NCBI GenBank assembly: GCA_026874595.1
Contig: CM049316.1
Span: 10,594,839-10,658,838, forward strand
Direction: 5' to 3'
Origin: Sipunculus nudus
Taxonomy: Eukaryota; Annelida; Sipuncula; Golfingiida; Sipunculidae
Length of the DNA: 64,000 nt
Positions 1-11,600 of the stretch are shown here, in pieces; the first letter of the stretch is position 1, and every line of letters begins with the position of its first letter. Below the pieces are notes generated by a model that worked only from the letters and a program-made list of their open reading frames with translations, was not told where the DNA came from and ran no database searches. A program made the position numbers and the translations under genes.

Positions 1-900
1 TACAACAAACATGCAAGAACTCCATCCAGAGTCAATAGAACAAATCAGACCTGGTGTACTACAGTTTGATTCATAGACATACTGATACATACAGTCTTAA
101 AAAGATTCTGATACATCCAATTTGATATCAGTAATTAACAGTGCTATAAACACCTAATGACAGGCAGAAATGCAACCATTTAGACATTGGATAACCAAAA
201 CTACAAATACCTGAATAAATTGACATTAGTAGGTGTACTTTCATCAACTTCTAAATGCATGAGCTTTAGCAACACAAATCTGATGTGAACTAAGGATGTG
301 AGATCATTAAATGTTTGGGTAAAAAAAAAACATTTATGCATAATTTTTAGAATAATTATTCAGAGATGACACCAGCCACAGCAAAACCAAACAAATACAT
401 TATTATTCATAGAATGTTGTTATAGAAATCCCTGTTATATGTAATAAATAAAATACTATAAAATCATTATTGTGTCACCATGAACTGTCTAATGTTACAG
501 AGTGTTGCTGTGAATGAAGTGTAAGAGAGTTAAGAGAGCATGATAAGTGGTGAGAGTGTCATTGACGTCAGTTATGGACTTCAGTGTTTCTACATAATCT
601 GTCATGGTTATATGAACAGCATGCAACCCCTGAACATTACATCATATCACAACATACGTTGAGTTTAAACTTTTAGGCTTATTTTAACCATGATAAATAA
701 TAAGTGTTTTGTGTTGTATGGACAAGTCTGAGGGAGTGTGGCAATGGATTAAAGAAGCCAGTCTGTTCTGGCCTTGTGGCTGACCAGAAATTTCTTTCAT
801 TAAGTTTCCCTCAGCTACTCCAGCTACTCTCAGAGCAAACTGCCCTGTTCTTTTTGGAAAAAAATCAAGACTTAAATAACAATCTTTAATTAAAAGAAGT
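1..900. other. Unannotated AT-rich DNA
   Basis: No coding exon, RNA gene or clear repeat could be supported on either strand. The longest open frame (704-889) has no recognisable domain and no splice context. It could be intergenic or intronic sequence of a gene lying to the left. Confidence 0.5.
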
Positions 901-913
901 GTAGTGAATGCAT

Positions 914-3133
914 TTTTAGCTCAGCTGACTGTAAGCCATCTGAGCTCTAGCGATCACTCTTTGTCCGTCGGCCGTCCGGCCGGCCGTCTGTTAACAGGGC
1001 ACAAACTGTAACTGCTGGACCTAGAATCTTGTTACTTGACATCCTGGGAGGTTCATAAAAAATCTCCTTGAAAACCTGAAATTAGGTCTCTGTTACCCAT
1101 ATTCTTCGAGCTATGGGGCTCTGAAGTACCCCCCAGAATAATGGAAAATTTGATACAAAAGCTCAATTATCTGAACAACTAATGCAGTGATCACCATGAT
1201 TTTTTGCATGGATATTGATCATGGAGTGTTTCATCAGTTCCTGCAGTCTTGTGGCGCCACCTGTATTTTTTCGATTTTTACGAATTTTTTTCTCTTTTTT
1301 TTTGAGACCTCTTAAGATGTGGTCATCTGTTAACTGGGCACAAATTGTGACGAATGGACCCAGAATCTTCTCACTTGACCTGCAAGGAGGCCCATGAAAA
1401 GTCTCTGTGGAAACCTGAAATTAGGTCTCTGTTACCCATAACCTCTGAGCTATGGGGTTCTGTAGTACCCCCCCAGAATAATGGAAAATTTGATACAAAA
1501 GGCTCAAGTATCTGAACAACTATTGTATTAATCACCATGATTCTTTGCATGGATATTGATCATGGAATGTTTCATCAGTTTCTGCAGTCTGGTGGCGCCA
1601 CCTGTTTTTTATATTTTTTTACAAATGTTTTTCTCTATTTTTGAGACCTTAAGATGTGGTCATCTGTTGACAGGGCACAAATCATAATGACTGGACCTAG
1701 AATCTTCTCTCTTAAAATGCAGGGAGGGCTATGAAAAATCTCCTTGAAAACCTGAAACTAGGTCTCTGTTACCCATATCCTTCTAGCTATGGGGCTCCTA
1801 AGTACCCCTCAGAATAATGCAAAATTTGATACAAAAGCTCAAGAATCTGAATAACTACTGCATTGGTCATCATGATTCTTTGCATGAATAATGATCATGG
1901 GATGTTCTATCACTTCCTGCAGACTGGTGGCGCCACCTGTATTTTTCCAATTTTTAGCTCAGCTGACTGTAAGTCATCTGAGCTATAGTGATCACTCTTT
2001 GTCCGTCGTCCGTCCGGCCATCCGGCCGTCTGTCTGTTAACAAGGCACAAATCGTAACCACTGGACCTGGAATCTTCTTACTTAACATTCAGGGAGGTCC
2101 ATGAAAAATCTCCTTGGAAACCTGGAATTAAGTCTCTGTTACCCATATCCTTCGAGCTATGGGGCCATGAAGTATCCCCCAGAATAATGCAAAATTTGAT
2201 ACAAAAGCTCAAGTATCTGAATAACTACTCCATTGATCACCATGATTCTTTGCATGAATATTGATCATGGGATGTTCCATCACTTCCTGCAGACTGGTGG
2301 CGCCGCCTGTATTTTTTTCCAATTTTACGATTTTTTTTCTATATATTTGAGACCTTCAAAGAAGCTGTCATCTGTTAAAAGGGCACAAATCGTAAACGCT
2401 GGACCTGGATATTTCTAACTTGACATCAAGAGAGGTCCATGAAAAGTCTCTATGGAAACCTGAAATTAGGTCTCTGTTATCCATATCCTTCGAGCTATGG
2501 AGCTTGTAAATACTCCTTAGAATAATTAAAATGTGATACAAAAGCTGCAGCATCTGAATAACTAATGTACTGATGGCCATGATTTTTTGAATTCATATTG
2601 ATCATGGAGTGTTTCATCAGTTCCTGCAGACTGGTGGCGCCACCTATTTTTTTTAATTTGTACGCATTTTTTTCTCATTTTGAGACTTTCAAATAAAGCC
2701 TCATCAGCGCACAAATCGTAACCACTTGACCTAGAATCTTCATACTTGACATCTGGGGAGCTCCATATGTTACCCATATCCTTTGAGCTATTGGGCTCAT
2801 AAGTATCCCCGAAATAATTAAAAATGTGATACAAAAACTGTGTTTTGTTTCTGGAGAACTCCTCTGAGACCCTTGGACTGATCTTCCGTTACCCAGCATA
2901 GTTGTTCCCTCACCTATGTAGTTGTGCATAACAAAGACAGGTGGCACCACCTGCAATCCTTTCTGGGCAGTCTGAATCTGGGTGTCTTTTAGATAACAGC
3001 CGATATCTCAGGGTGGCTAAATGTATTGAGTTGAAAGTTAGCATGTATATAGATCTTGGATCTCTCCATCTTGTAATCGAATTCAACAATCCTTGAATTC
3101 AGCTGAGCGCCATGGCCCATGGGCCACTAGTTT
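914..3133 (+). repeat. Family A element with about six internal tandem units
   Basis: The block opens with AGCTCAGCTGACTGTAAG (about 917), followed by a CCGTCCGGCCGGCCGTCTG tract. It then repeats a unit of about 350 bp: a 'taacagggcacaaatcgtaac' segment, an 'acctgaaattaggtctctgttaccc' segment, a 'gagctatggggctc' segment, 'gatcaccatgattctttgcat', and finally TGGCGCCACCTGTA followed by T-runs. Unit ends fall near 1255, 1595, 1930, 2300 and 2640, and a degenerate copy ends near 2945. A second head occurs at about 1960. The right end carries CAGCTGAGCGCCATGG at about 3099, which mirrors the head motif CAGCTGA. Further copies occur at 8775-9185 and 19967-21385, and a head fragment lies on the minus strand at 53640-53710. 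No coding capacity is visible, so it is probably non-autonomous. Class is not assigned. Confidence 0.75.
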
Positions 3134-4360
3134 CCGTTGGGGGTCGGTCACCCTGCAAGTGCCGGGGTTAGCTGCATATCTCACGTAAGAGGGGTTTGCC
3201 CGCTGGCCTTTAACAGCGATGTAGAGCTGGCCGACAACCGCCCGTGCAGGGCTGACCATGCAGATACCGCTCGGACAGTAATGACTAGGACTAGGATCTA
3301 GCTTTTGAGTCATTATACAGACACGATTGAGGTGATCTGGGATCCCCAGTTGTCTCTTTAGACTATAACCTTTAAATTTTGAATTTTGAAGAAACCACCC
3401 CCCTGAGCCTATAAGTAGAGCGCGAGCAGTGTGTCAAATCAGTATTGCTCAGTTTGTTCTCCGGTTGGACAGCTCTCGTGTCAGCCTTAGCAGTGATTTG
3501 TTAACTCGAAATCGGGATTTTATACTGAAATATTCACATTCACTTTTGAATTTCCTACACTGCATTTGAGTATATAATTGGATAACTTTACCAACCTACG
3601 TTTACAGGGATTACTGCTTAAGGTACTGTGCTTTGTGTGTAGCCGACTGACATCACGCCCTGGCTTCGCCGGAAGCAGATTGAAGGAAGACAGTAGCAAT
3701 GAAGAGCAAGCATTGTAACACCAGTCTTGGCCGGTTTCTCCAACCAACCAAATCCGTTACACCGTTCAGACAATGAATAGAGGTTTCTAAGCCGCAGTTT
3801 TGCCTCTTCAGGTTGGTTTGCACTGAGGTCGCCAGAACTAGCACATCAGTTTGTTAGGCCTGGTCCGCCCTTGCCTACAGCCTACCACTTGGGGATCCCC
3901 CAGGTTGTCATCAGGAGCCTGAGCCTCGCAACCAGCCAGTAATGTCCGAGCGCTGTCGTTCTACCTCAGGACTTCCGTAAGTCCCGCCCTGAGCCTTGTC
4001 CCTTTCGGCCAGGAACATGCAGTTTTCGTTCGATCGGAGCCTCACCGGAGCCTTCTGTGGTGCCATCATGTCTTGAGGTTTGTCCCTACTGGTCCTAATC
4101 GGACCCCCGGTTTTTTACGTCTTGGAGCCTTTTCCTTGATCCTTTCAGGATAACCATGTCTCTATCCACCAAACAGCTGACTCAATAGGGCCGGGTTCCC
4201 TACTGCCAGCAACAGGCTGGCCTTCTCTTCTACCAAAAAACAGTATGGTGTCTTTTGCTTGCCCATCCCCTTCTGGACACAGGACCGCCATTTTACGACC
4301 TCATCCGATGGACGGCCCGTTTATTGCATTTACAGTCGGCCGCTGCGGTGATCCGGAGCC
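3134..4360. other. Mixed sequence with a possible LTR-like promoter
   Basis: This stretch is richer in GC than its surroundings. At 3408-3425 there is a CCTATAAGTAGAGCG motif, a TATA-like box followed by sequence typical of LTR retroelement promoters, but no paired terminal repeats or primer-binding site were established. The right part adjoins the retrotransposon fragment and may be its 3' non-coding region. No gene is supported. Confidence 0.25.
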
Positions 4361-4363
4361 TTT

Positions 4364-5030
4364 CTACCCCTCCCCCACTTTATCAAGTGGGGTGATCGTG
4401 CCGGGGTTCCGTTTGCCACTGATCTTTTGCCAGTCGAGCCACATTTTGAGGTCTTTATAAAACTTTATCTGCTTCACCTTTTCGACATGGCTTTTGCTAA
4501 ACCTTAGCATGTGATCGATCACATATTTTATATCTGCCTTCTCCTGAAGCACAGACACCCGGGTCCGAGGCGGGAGTCTCAAGGCTGTCCTTAAGACTCT
4601 GTTTTGAAGCCCATGAAGTTTTTTAATGTGGTGTTCTTTGGCTGAGATCAGGGCTATGAAACCGTAGGTCATGACCGGTCTGATCCAGGCTTTATAAAGA
4701 TATATCAAACTTTGGGTAGACATGCCTCCTGTTCCTGCTTTTAGCACTCTTGCTGGCCATGTGAGTGTCTTATCAACCGTCAGCCCCAGAAATTTTATCT
4801 GGTCCGTGAACTGAATTGGTTCTCCGGCCAATTTCAGTTCTGGCGCTTTGCCGGCTATGCTACCTCCCAGATGCCTTCCGAACTTGCAAGCCTGCGTTTT
4901 CGTCGCATTGACTTTTACTCGCCATTTGGCGCACCACTTTGTCACTTCGACTAGACCGGACTGTAGCCTGGGTACTGCTCGCTAACTACTAGTATGTGTC
5001 CATAGCGCAGTGTCATCTGCTCGTAGCCCC
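4364..5030 (-). pseudogene. Broken non-LTR retrotransposon reverse transcriptase (C-terminal part)
   Basis: The minus strand encodes 193 residues open from 4945 to 4364. They match the thumb and C-terminal part of Jockey/I-type LINE reverse transcriptases: a WRVKVN..KT segment, then FLGLTVDKTLTW, LYKAWIRPVMTYG and LQNRVLRTALRLP. Reading further 5' in the same frame gives the ADDTALW catalytic-loop motif near 5005-5028. An in-frame TAG near 4983-4985 separates it from the open part, and the residue before ADD is Arg rather than the usual Tyr or Phe. No endonuclease domain or upstream RT motifs were found to the right, so the copy is 5'-truncated and inactive. Assignment to a clade is tentative. 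Confidence 0.75.
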
Positions 5031-5399
5031 CGTGCAGACTACCCCTTTCAGCTGGTTAGGAGAATGTATACTTTGTTGAAGTGAGACCAGCATTGACAAC
5101 AACTGATCAGAGGTACTAGACCCTTATCCATTCTTCTTACGGCTAACCGCTATGACAAGAATCCACTGGACCAAGCTGATAAGGGCACAAACCTGTGACC
5201 AAAAAAAAAATCCCTCTGAATCTCAGTAATGTATAACGGTAAAACGTACGTGAACTTGTAACAGGGCGATGAAAGGCCCCATTGCCCTATTTGACATTTC
5301 CAGGTTTCACAAGGACTGGTAGAATGGAGTTCAACTTAGAATTTTATCATCACATTAAAACCCTACTAATCGAATTTTATGCTTTAATAACCCCATTAG

Positions 5400-5800
5400 C
5401 CCTATTAACACTAGAAAAATGTGGCGCGCGCTAGACCGGTCCAATTAAATGTGGAGCGGGCTACTTTTTAACTTGCGTTCACACTGTGCCGGACCAAGTG
5501 ACCATGTAGAGCGCACTACCCTGTCAAGTTAGGCCGCATTGCACTTGGCCCGGCTTAGAATCTGCATTGCCTTTACACGCAGATAAATATTGCAATCTAG
5601 CGCGGTCTAGATTGGATTCCCCCCTTGCGCGTATGGATAAATCCTAGTCACAAGACGGCCGAGTCTTGCTGGAGCGCGCTATAAAGATAACGCGCTCCTC
5701 TTCTGTTTACGCGCTCCAGACCAAAAATCCTGGAAATCTGGCGCGTTTGGGGGACTTGGCGCGCGCTAAACGATGTAGAGCGCTCCAAAAAAACGTGTGT
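5400..5800. repeat. Cluster of GCGC-palindrome motifs (T-G-x-AGCGCGCTA type)
   Basis: About nine variants of a motif like TGGAGCGCGCTA occur in both orientations within 400 bp. Examples are TGGCGCGCGCTAGA near 5420, GTAGAGCGCACTAC near 5507, GGAGCGCGCTATAAAG near 5670, ACGCGCTCC near 5690, TTGGCGCGCGCTAAAC near 5757 and GTAGAGCGCTCC near 5776. TTTACAC-like words recur nearby. It may be a GC-rich MITE or remnant of one. No coding potential is seen. Confidence 0.5.
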
Positions 5801-5999
5801 AAATGGGTCGACCCCCCCCCCCCCTCTGCTCTCAACTAACGACCTTTTTAAAAAAAAAATAATCTTATGCGTGACGGGGGCTGGGAGTTAAGACCCCCCT
5901 ACCGCTATCAACCGACGACCTTGTTTTTAGACAATTTTTATGCATGACACCCTTTACCCCTACCTGCAAAAAATCCTGGATCCGCGCCTGCAATGTGTA
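5801..5999. other. Unannotated spacer with C-run
   Basis: Holds a run of about twelve C at 5813-5824 and low-complexity A/T. No gene seen. Confidence 0.5.
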
Positions 6000-7877
6000 T
6001 TTGTATCCACCAAAACGAAGTTTTGCGGATAGTATGTTTTTCACCGGGTTCCGCCGCCGCCGCCTCGTTCGTTTCCGGAGAACTCCTCTGAGACTACTGG
6101 ACGAATTTTTCCGAAACTTACAACAATTATCGGGTCACATATGAACTGGTGCCTAACCAATTTGCGTTGACCTCTGACCTTTCCTCTCTGTCCAGCGTCC
6201 ATTTGTGCGTCTGTTTCCATACATAAACCCACATATCTGGGGAACCGTTTGACCGATCAGGAAAAAACATTTGTACAAATGTAGCCCTTGGATAGCTTTA
6301 TAATATACACAAAAAATGGTGGCACCACCTGCAACCATGTTTGCACAGCGTCCGTCTGTTTTTCTGCCGTGGGCTTAAATCACTCATATCTCTGTAGTGA
6401 TTTGACGTAACTGCCTAAAATTTTGCAGGTTTATACATCCTGGACAGCGTTCTTGATTTTATGACAGGAGGCGCCACCTACATTCTTGTTCACGCTGCAG
6501 ACATCCAAGCTCATATCTCGGGAACCGTTTGGCCGATTATGCCAAAATTGTGCATATGTATAGATCTCACATAGTGGCGCCACCTGCAATCAATTTTGCA
6601 CAGCGTCTGTCTGTTTGTCTGCCGTGGGATAATATCACTCATACCTCGGCAGTGGTTTGACATATCTGCCTAAAATTTTGCAGTTTTATACATCCTGGAC
6701 AGCTTTCTTGATTTTATGACAGGTGGCGCCACCTACATTTTAGTTTACGCTGCGGGTATCAGAGCTCATATCATGTGTATAGATCTCACATAGCTCTTTA
6801 TCATACACAAAACTGGGGGGGGGGGACCTGCAACCATTTTTTCAAAGCGTCCGTCTGTTTGTCTGCCGTGGGCTTAAATCACTCATATCTCTGTAGTGCT
6901 TTGACGTAACTGCCTAAAATTTTGCAGGTTTATACATCCTGGACAGCGTTCTTGATTTTATGACAGGTGGCGCCACCTACATTCTAGTTCACGCTGCAGA
7001 CATCCAAGCTCATATCTCGGGAACCGTTTGGCCGATTGGGCCAAAATTGTGCATATGTATAGATCTCAAATAGCTCTTTATCATACGCAAAACTGGTGGC
7101 GCCACCTGCAACCATTTTTGCACAGCGTCCGTCTGTTTGTCTGCCGATGGATAATATCACTCATACCTGGGCAGTGGTTTAACATATCTGCCTAAAATTT
7201 TGCAGTTTTATCAATCCTGGACAGCTTTCTTGATTTTATGACAGGTGGCGCCACCTACATTCTAGTTTACGCTGCGGACATCTAAGCTCATATCATATGT
7301 ATAGATCTCACATAGCTCTTTATCATACACAAAACGGGGGGGGGGGGGGGCACCTGCAACCATTTTTTCATAGCGTCCGTCTGTTTGTCTGCCGTGGGCT
7401 TAAATCACTCATATCTCTGTAGTTGTTTAAAATAACTGCCTAAAATGTTGCAGGTTTATTCATCCTGGACAGTGTTCTAGATTTTATGACAGGTGGCGCC
7501 ACCTACATTCTAGTTTACACTGCAGCCATCCAAGCTTATATCTCGGGAACTGTTTGACCGATTGGGCCAACTTTTGCATGTGTATAGATCTCACATAGCT
7601 CTTTATCATGCACAAAACTGGAGGAGCCACCTGCAACCAATTTTTGCACAGCATCTGTCTGTCTGACGTGGGCTAAAACCACTCATATCACTGTTTTGGT
7701 TTGACTTTTCAGCCTAAAATTTTGCATATGTATACAACTTGGACAGCTTTCTGGATTTGTGGTAGGTGGCGCAACCTACATACACATTTCGGCTGCAGAC
7801 ATCCATGCTAATATGCAACTCAATCCATGCCTCACTTCACCCATTCCACTCTGATTTTGGCGGATACACGTAGTAAA
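6000..7877 (+). mobile_element. Family B TIR element with a tandem satellite core
   Basis: The left end has TGTATCCACCAAAACG (about 6003). The right end has TTTTGGCGGATACACG (about 7856), so the termini are inverted repeats of TGTATCCGCCAAAA. Between them lie six tandem units of 244-281 bp, each containing 'gacaggtggcgccacctacat' (near 6463, 6718, 6962, 7243, 7488 and, degenerate, 7759). Each unit also has 'gtccgtctgtttgtctgccg' and 'gcctaaaattttgcag'. A second copy sits inverted at about 14780-15566 with only about two core units. No transposase is visible. The architecture (short TIRs around a minisatellite core) resembles non-autonomous elements known from bivalve genomes. The family name is not assigned. 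Confidence 0.75.
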
Positions 7878-8493
7878 TTAAGTAAATATTTTTTTTTTAT
7901 AATGCTCGGCTGGAAAATAACCCATCGATGGCACGAGCGATTCAAAAAGGTGCGTTGTATCTATCTTGATATCACAGGTTCGGTGGTACAGCAGTCGAAA
8001 CTTTCATACCTTAGAATATATGAAGCATATATTTTCCTTTATCTAGACGAAACATGGCTTTCCTTAGCCTTCTTGCTGTGGTCACAACTGACTTTTAACT
8101 GGATTTCCTTGTTTATAAATGTCGTGAAGTCAATACTTCCTAACATTCTAAAACAGAAATTATATTTGTATAAAATTAAATTTTGTGAAATAAATTTAAC
8201 AATATTCTCAGTTATATATGATTGAGCCACACAGTACCTGTTATTAAAGCCATGTTTTGCACAAACACGAATCCAGTGATACTGACATGAATCTAAAGTG
8301 GAGTTAAGTTTATCAGTAGCAGGGGTCCTTCACATGCAAAATACCCACAACTGAACTTTGTTCAGCGCTGGACTAAGCGAGCGCAATACATGATCGCATA
8401 ACACATCAGAACGGAACCGAACATGTGACCCGCTACCACCTGTGACTTGGTTTACAGTTCAATCCTGTGTTTAGAAGCAGGACATCGTGTATC
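7878..8493. promoter_or_regulatory. Region upstream of the creatinase start
   Basis: This interval must contain the 5' UTR and probably the promoter of the creatinase gene, or a 5' UTR intron ending near TTGGTTTACAG at 8449-8459. No TATA box is convincing. An open frame at 7827-8225 runs in from the end of the family B element and shows no homology that I recognise, so it is not annotated. Confidence 0.3.
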
Positions 8494-8682
8494 ATGGCTT
8501 GGCGTCGTCTGGTTAGCCTTCCAAAGACTGTAAGTGCAGCTTTTTCAGCAGGACTGGAATCGGCTGGAACCCGCCACTGTTTTCCCGCCACCAGAATTGC
8601 TACCACGACCAGGTTTCAAAGCAACGCACCAGCTCCGTCACCTGACCTTCCGAGTGTCGTAGACATGAAATATGGTGAAAAG
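8494..8682 (+). CDS. Creatinase exon 1 (leader)
   Basis: Codons 1-63, phase 0 at the end, donor AAG|GTGAGC. The first ATG in frame is at 8494 (MAWRRLVSLPKTV); an upstream in-frame GTG is not a likely start. The segment is rich in Arg, Ser, Ala and Thr with no acidic residue until Glu22, as in mitochondrial presequences. The last eight codons (DMKYGEK and around) begin to resemble the N-terminus of bacterial creatinase. Intron 1 is 4.9 kb. Confidence 0.85.
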
Positions 8683-11600
8683 GTGAGCTCAAATAGCATT
8701 TCAGTGGATTTTTTTGCCAAAGAATAAATACACTGCGTACCTAATGCAGTTAGTTTTATCTGTAGCCTTTAACGCTGACTGCATGTAAGACAACTGAGGT
8801 ATAGGAATGGCGCTTTGTCCGTCGGGCGTCCGGCGTCGGCCGTCCGTTAGCATGGCAAAAATCGTAACTGCTGGTCCTAGAAACTTCTAAATGAAAATCC
8901 AGGGAGGTCAATAAAAAATCTCCTTGGAAACCTGAAATTAGGTCACTGTGACTTACATCCTCCGAGCTATGGGGCTTGAAAGTAACCCCCCCCCCCCAAG
9001 AATAATAACAAAATTGATATAAAACCTGCAATATCTTGATAATTTATGTATGGATTGTCATGAATCCTGCCTTGAATATTGACCATGACTAGTTTAATTA
9101 AGTTCCTGAAAAGTGGTGGCGCCACCAGTATTTTTTCTTATTTCAACGAATATTTTTCATTTTTTTTTACTATAAAATGACAACAATCATGTCAGTTTCT
9201 CAGCTGTGATACATCTAGTGTCCCAAAACCTGGTATGTTTATTGATCACAAGTGGATGCCCTATAGTAATCACCCTGTCTCTCTGTCTGTCTGTTTAGCT
9301 GTCTGTCTGTCTATCCGTCCATCCACACAAATTGTTTTCAGAAGATAACTCCAGGTTGAATGACTCATGCATGGATTTTAAACTTGACTTACATATGGCC
9401 CACTACTTAAGCAAGAATCTGTATTATTTTTGGGTCATGAGATCAAGGTCACATGACTCACTTATTTAAAAAGATTATGGCTGCATTTTAAGCCAAGCTC
9501 TTCACCCCAAACTTTCCATCTTGCGCATTCAGCTGACTTGCCAGTATGGGTTTAGCATAAGTGAAGTTGGGGTCTAATGGTCAAAGGTCAAGGTTACAGG
9601 ACCCATATTTTTTAAATGAATGTGTATGCATTTCAAGCCAAACATTCATCACAAACCTTCCATCTTCAGGATATTGCTCTCCTGCCAATAGGGGAAGATT
9701 CTATTCGACTTTGGGGTCATAAGGTCAAAAGTCAAGGTCACAGGGCCCCTCCATTCACAAATTAATTTATGGATGATAATTCTGCTTTAGATTGACATAT
9801 TGGCTTAAACTTGATTTATTAATGACCCACCACTTAGGTAAGAATCATTTTGATTTAAAAGGTCCAGAGTTCAAAGGTGAAGGTCACAGGAGCCACATCT
9901 TTAAATACTGTACTGTAAATAAGACTCTTCATCCCAATCTTCCATCTTTCAACCATGGCTTACTTGCCCAAAGTGAGGAAATCTGTAGATTTTGAGGTTA
10001 CCTGGTCAGAGGTCCAAATGCTGCAAGTTCAAGGATAAAAAGTTGTCAGATCTTTTGGTCACAAGGTCATTGGTTAAGGTCACAGGACTGTCATTCTGAA
10101 ATGTCTAAAGATTGTTACAATAATCTAAATGCTGCAAGTTCAAGGATAATAAGTTCCCAGATTTTTTTTTTATCACAAGCTCATTGAGGACCATCATTCT
10201 GAATAATTTCTTGAAAAATATCTTTATAGACAAATTCAGCCACAGGCACTCGTTTCCAGCTCTAAAATGGCTCGGAAACTGTAAACACTGAGTATGGGCG
10301 AATAACTGGTATATTGCCCATACACAATGTTTACGATGTCATAGCCATTTTAGTGCTGGAAATGAGTGCCTGTGTTTCAGAGAACATTAAGAAACATTTC
10401 GCGTGTATGTATGTTTTTTATCTTTAAACTGTCGTGTTGTAAGTACGAACACGTATAAATCGTGCTTATGAATAATTTATTCGACTGCCAGGTGTGAGTA
10501 TGTACTTATGAAAAGGTAAAAAATGTTCAGTTCCCGTTTTACTTGCAGCCCACGCGCATGGTGAACTGCAATCAGTATCAACATATGAATACAGTGATAT
10601 ATGTATATACACATGTTGATATATATATATATATATATATATAGTACGCTGTGCTTCTCCGAAGAATGACATGATGTATTATCCTGTGATTTAGTCACTA
10701 TTACAGTAGCGTCAGATGTCGTGTTTGAACGTGTTTAGTTTTTTTTTGCGCCCTACTTTTTATACACGTGGACATAAACATATAAAAAGTTGGATCGGCG
10801 TTCTTCATCTATTTTGATATGGTAGAAAAAATTCAGAAGATATTCAAAGCTGAAGGTCTAGGAGTTATTCCTAAATTGACAAGCGCTTATCCGTTGATAT
10901 AGAAAACTGGTTAAATGCTTATTTTAACTTCCGAAGTCCTGTTAGTGAAAAAAATAGAAGTGAATATGGGAAAATGTATCCAACTTTAACTTTGCATTTG
11001 AACTGAGAAGAAGACCTGCATATACCATGCAGAGGTTCCAGGATTATACGGGGAAAAAAGAGATCAAACTCGATGCATACATTGTAATATGCATTATAGT
11101 AAAATCATAGACAATTTAAGGTGCATGTAATAGGCCTATACCTTGCTTTGGGGAAAAACCATCTGACGCCGCTGACCTCCGGCCCAGGAAAGGCCTATCC
11201 ATGAAAGAAAACCGATTCCAGGCTGAAGCCGAGGCATATGCCATAGCCTATATTTATATATATAGGCCTATATACAAGCTACATAGGCAGGCCAATGGGA
11301 CCCACGTAATCGTTTGTTCTCTTTAGCATCGTATCAGATTATCAGTATAAAAAAGAATGCTTAATACTTAATAGTTCTTGGATTCAACAAATTCAACAAA
11401 TGAACAAAAACCAACCCGAGAGCCATGCATGGTCCCCTGATCGGGTGCATTAATCACATGGTGAAAAAAAATCTTTCTCTTTTTCCAAGACACTTTAAGA
11501 TCTAGGAAGGCGTAAAAAGCTTTCATTGGTACAACCATCGATCGATCGAGAGAGAGAGAGAGAGAAAAAACCTTTCACTATTTAACACAATGGGATACTT

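Noticed and set aside
3134-4360. Solo LTR
   Set aside because: There is a plausible TATAAG promoter near 3410, but no terminal TG..CA pair with target duplication or partner LTR could be established.
7827-8225. 132-codon plus-strand open frame upstream of creatinase
   Set aside because: Begins in the end of a family B transposon, AT-rich, no homology recognised.
8467-8493. Upstream extension of creatinase exon 1
   Set aside because: The frame is open to 8467, but the first codon there is GTG; the first ATG is at 8494.
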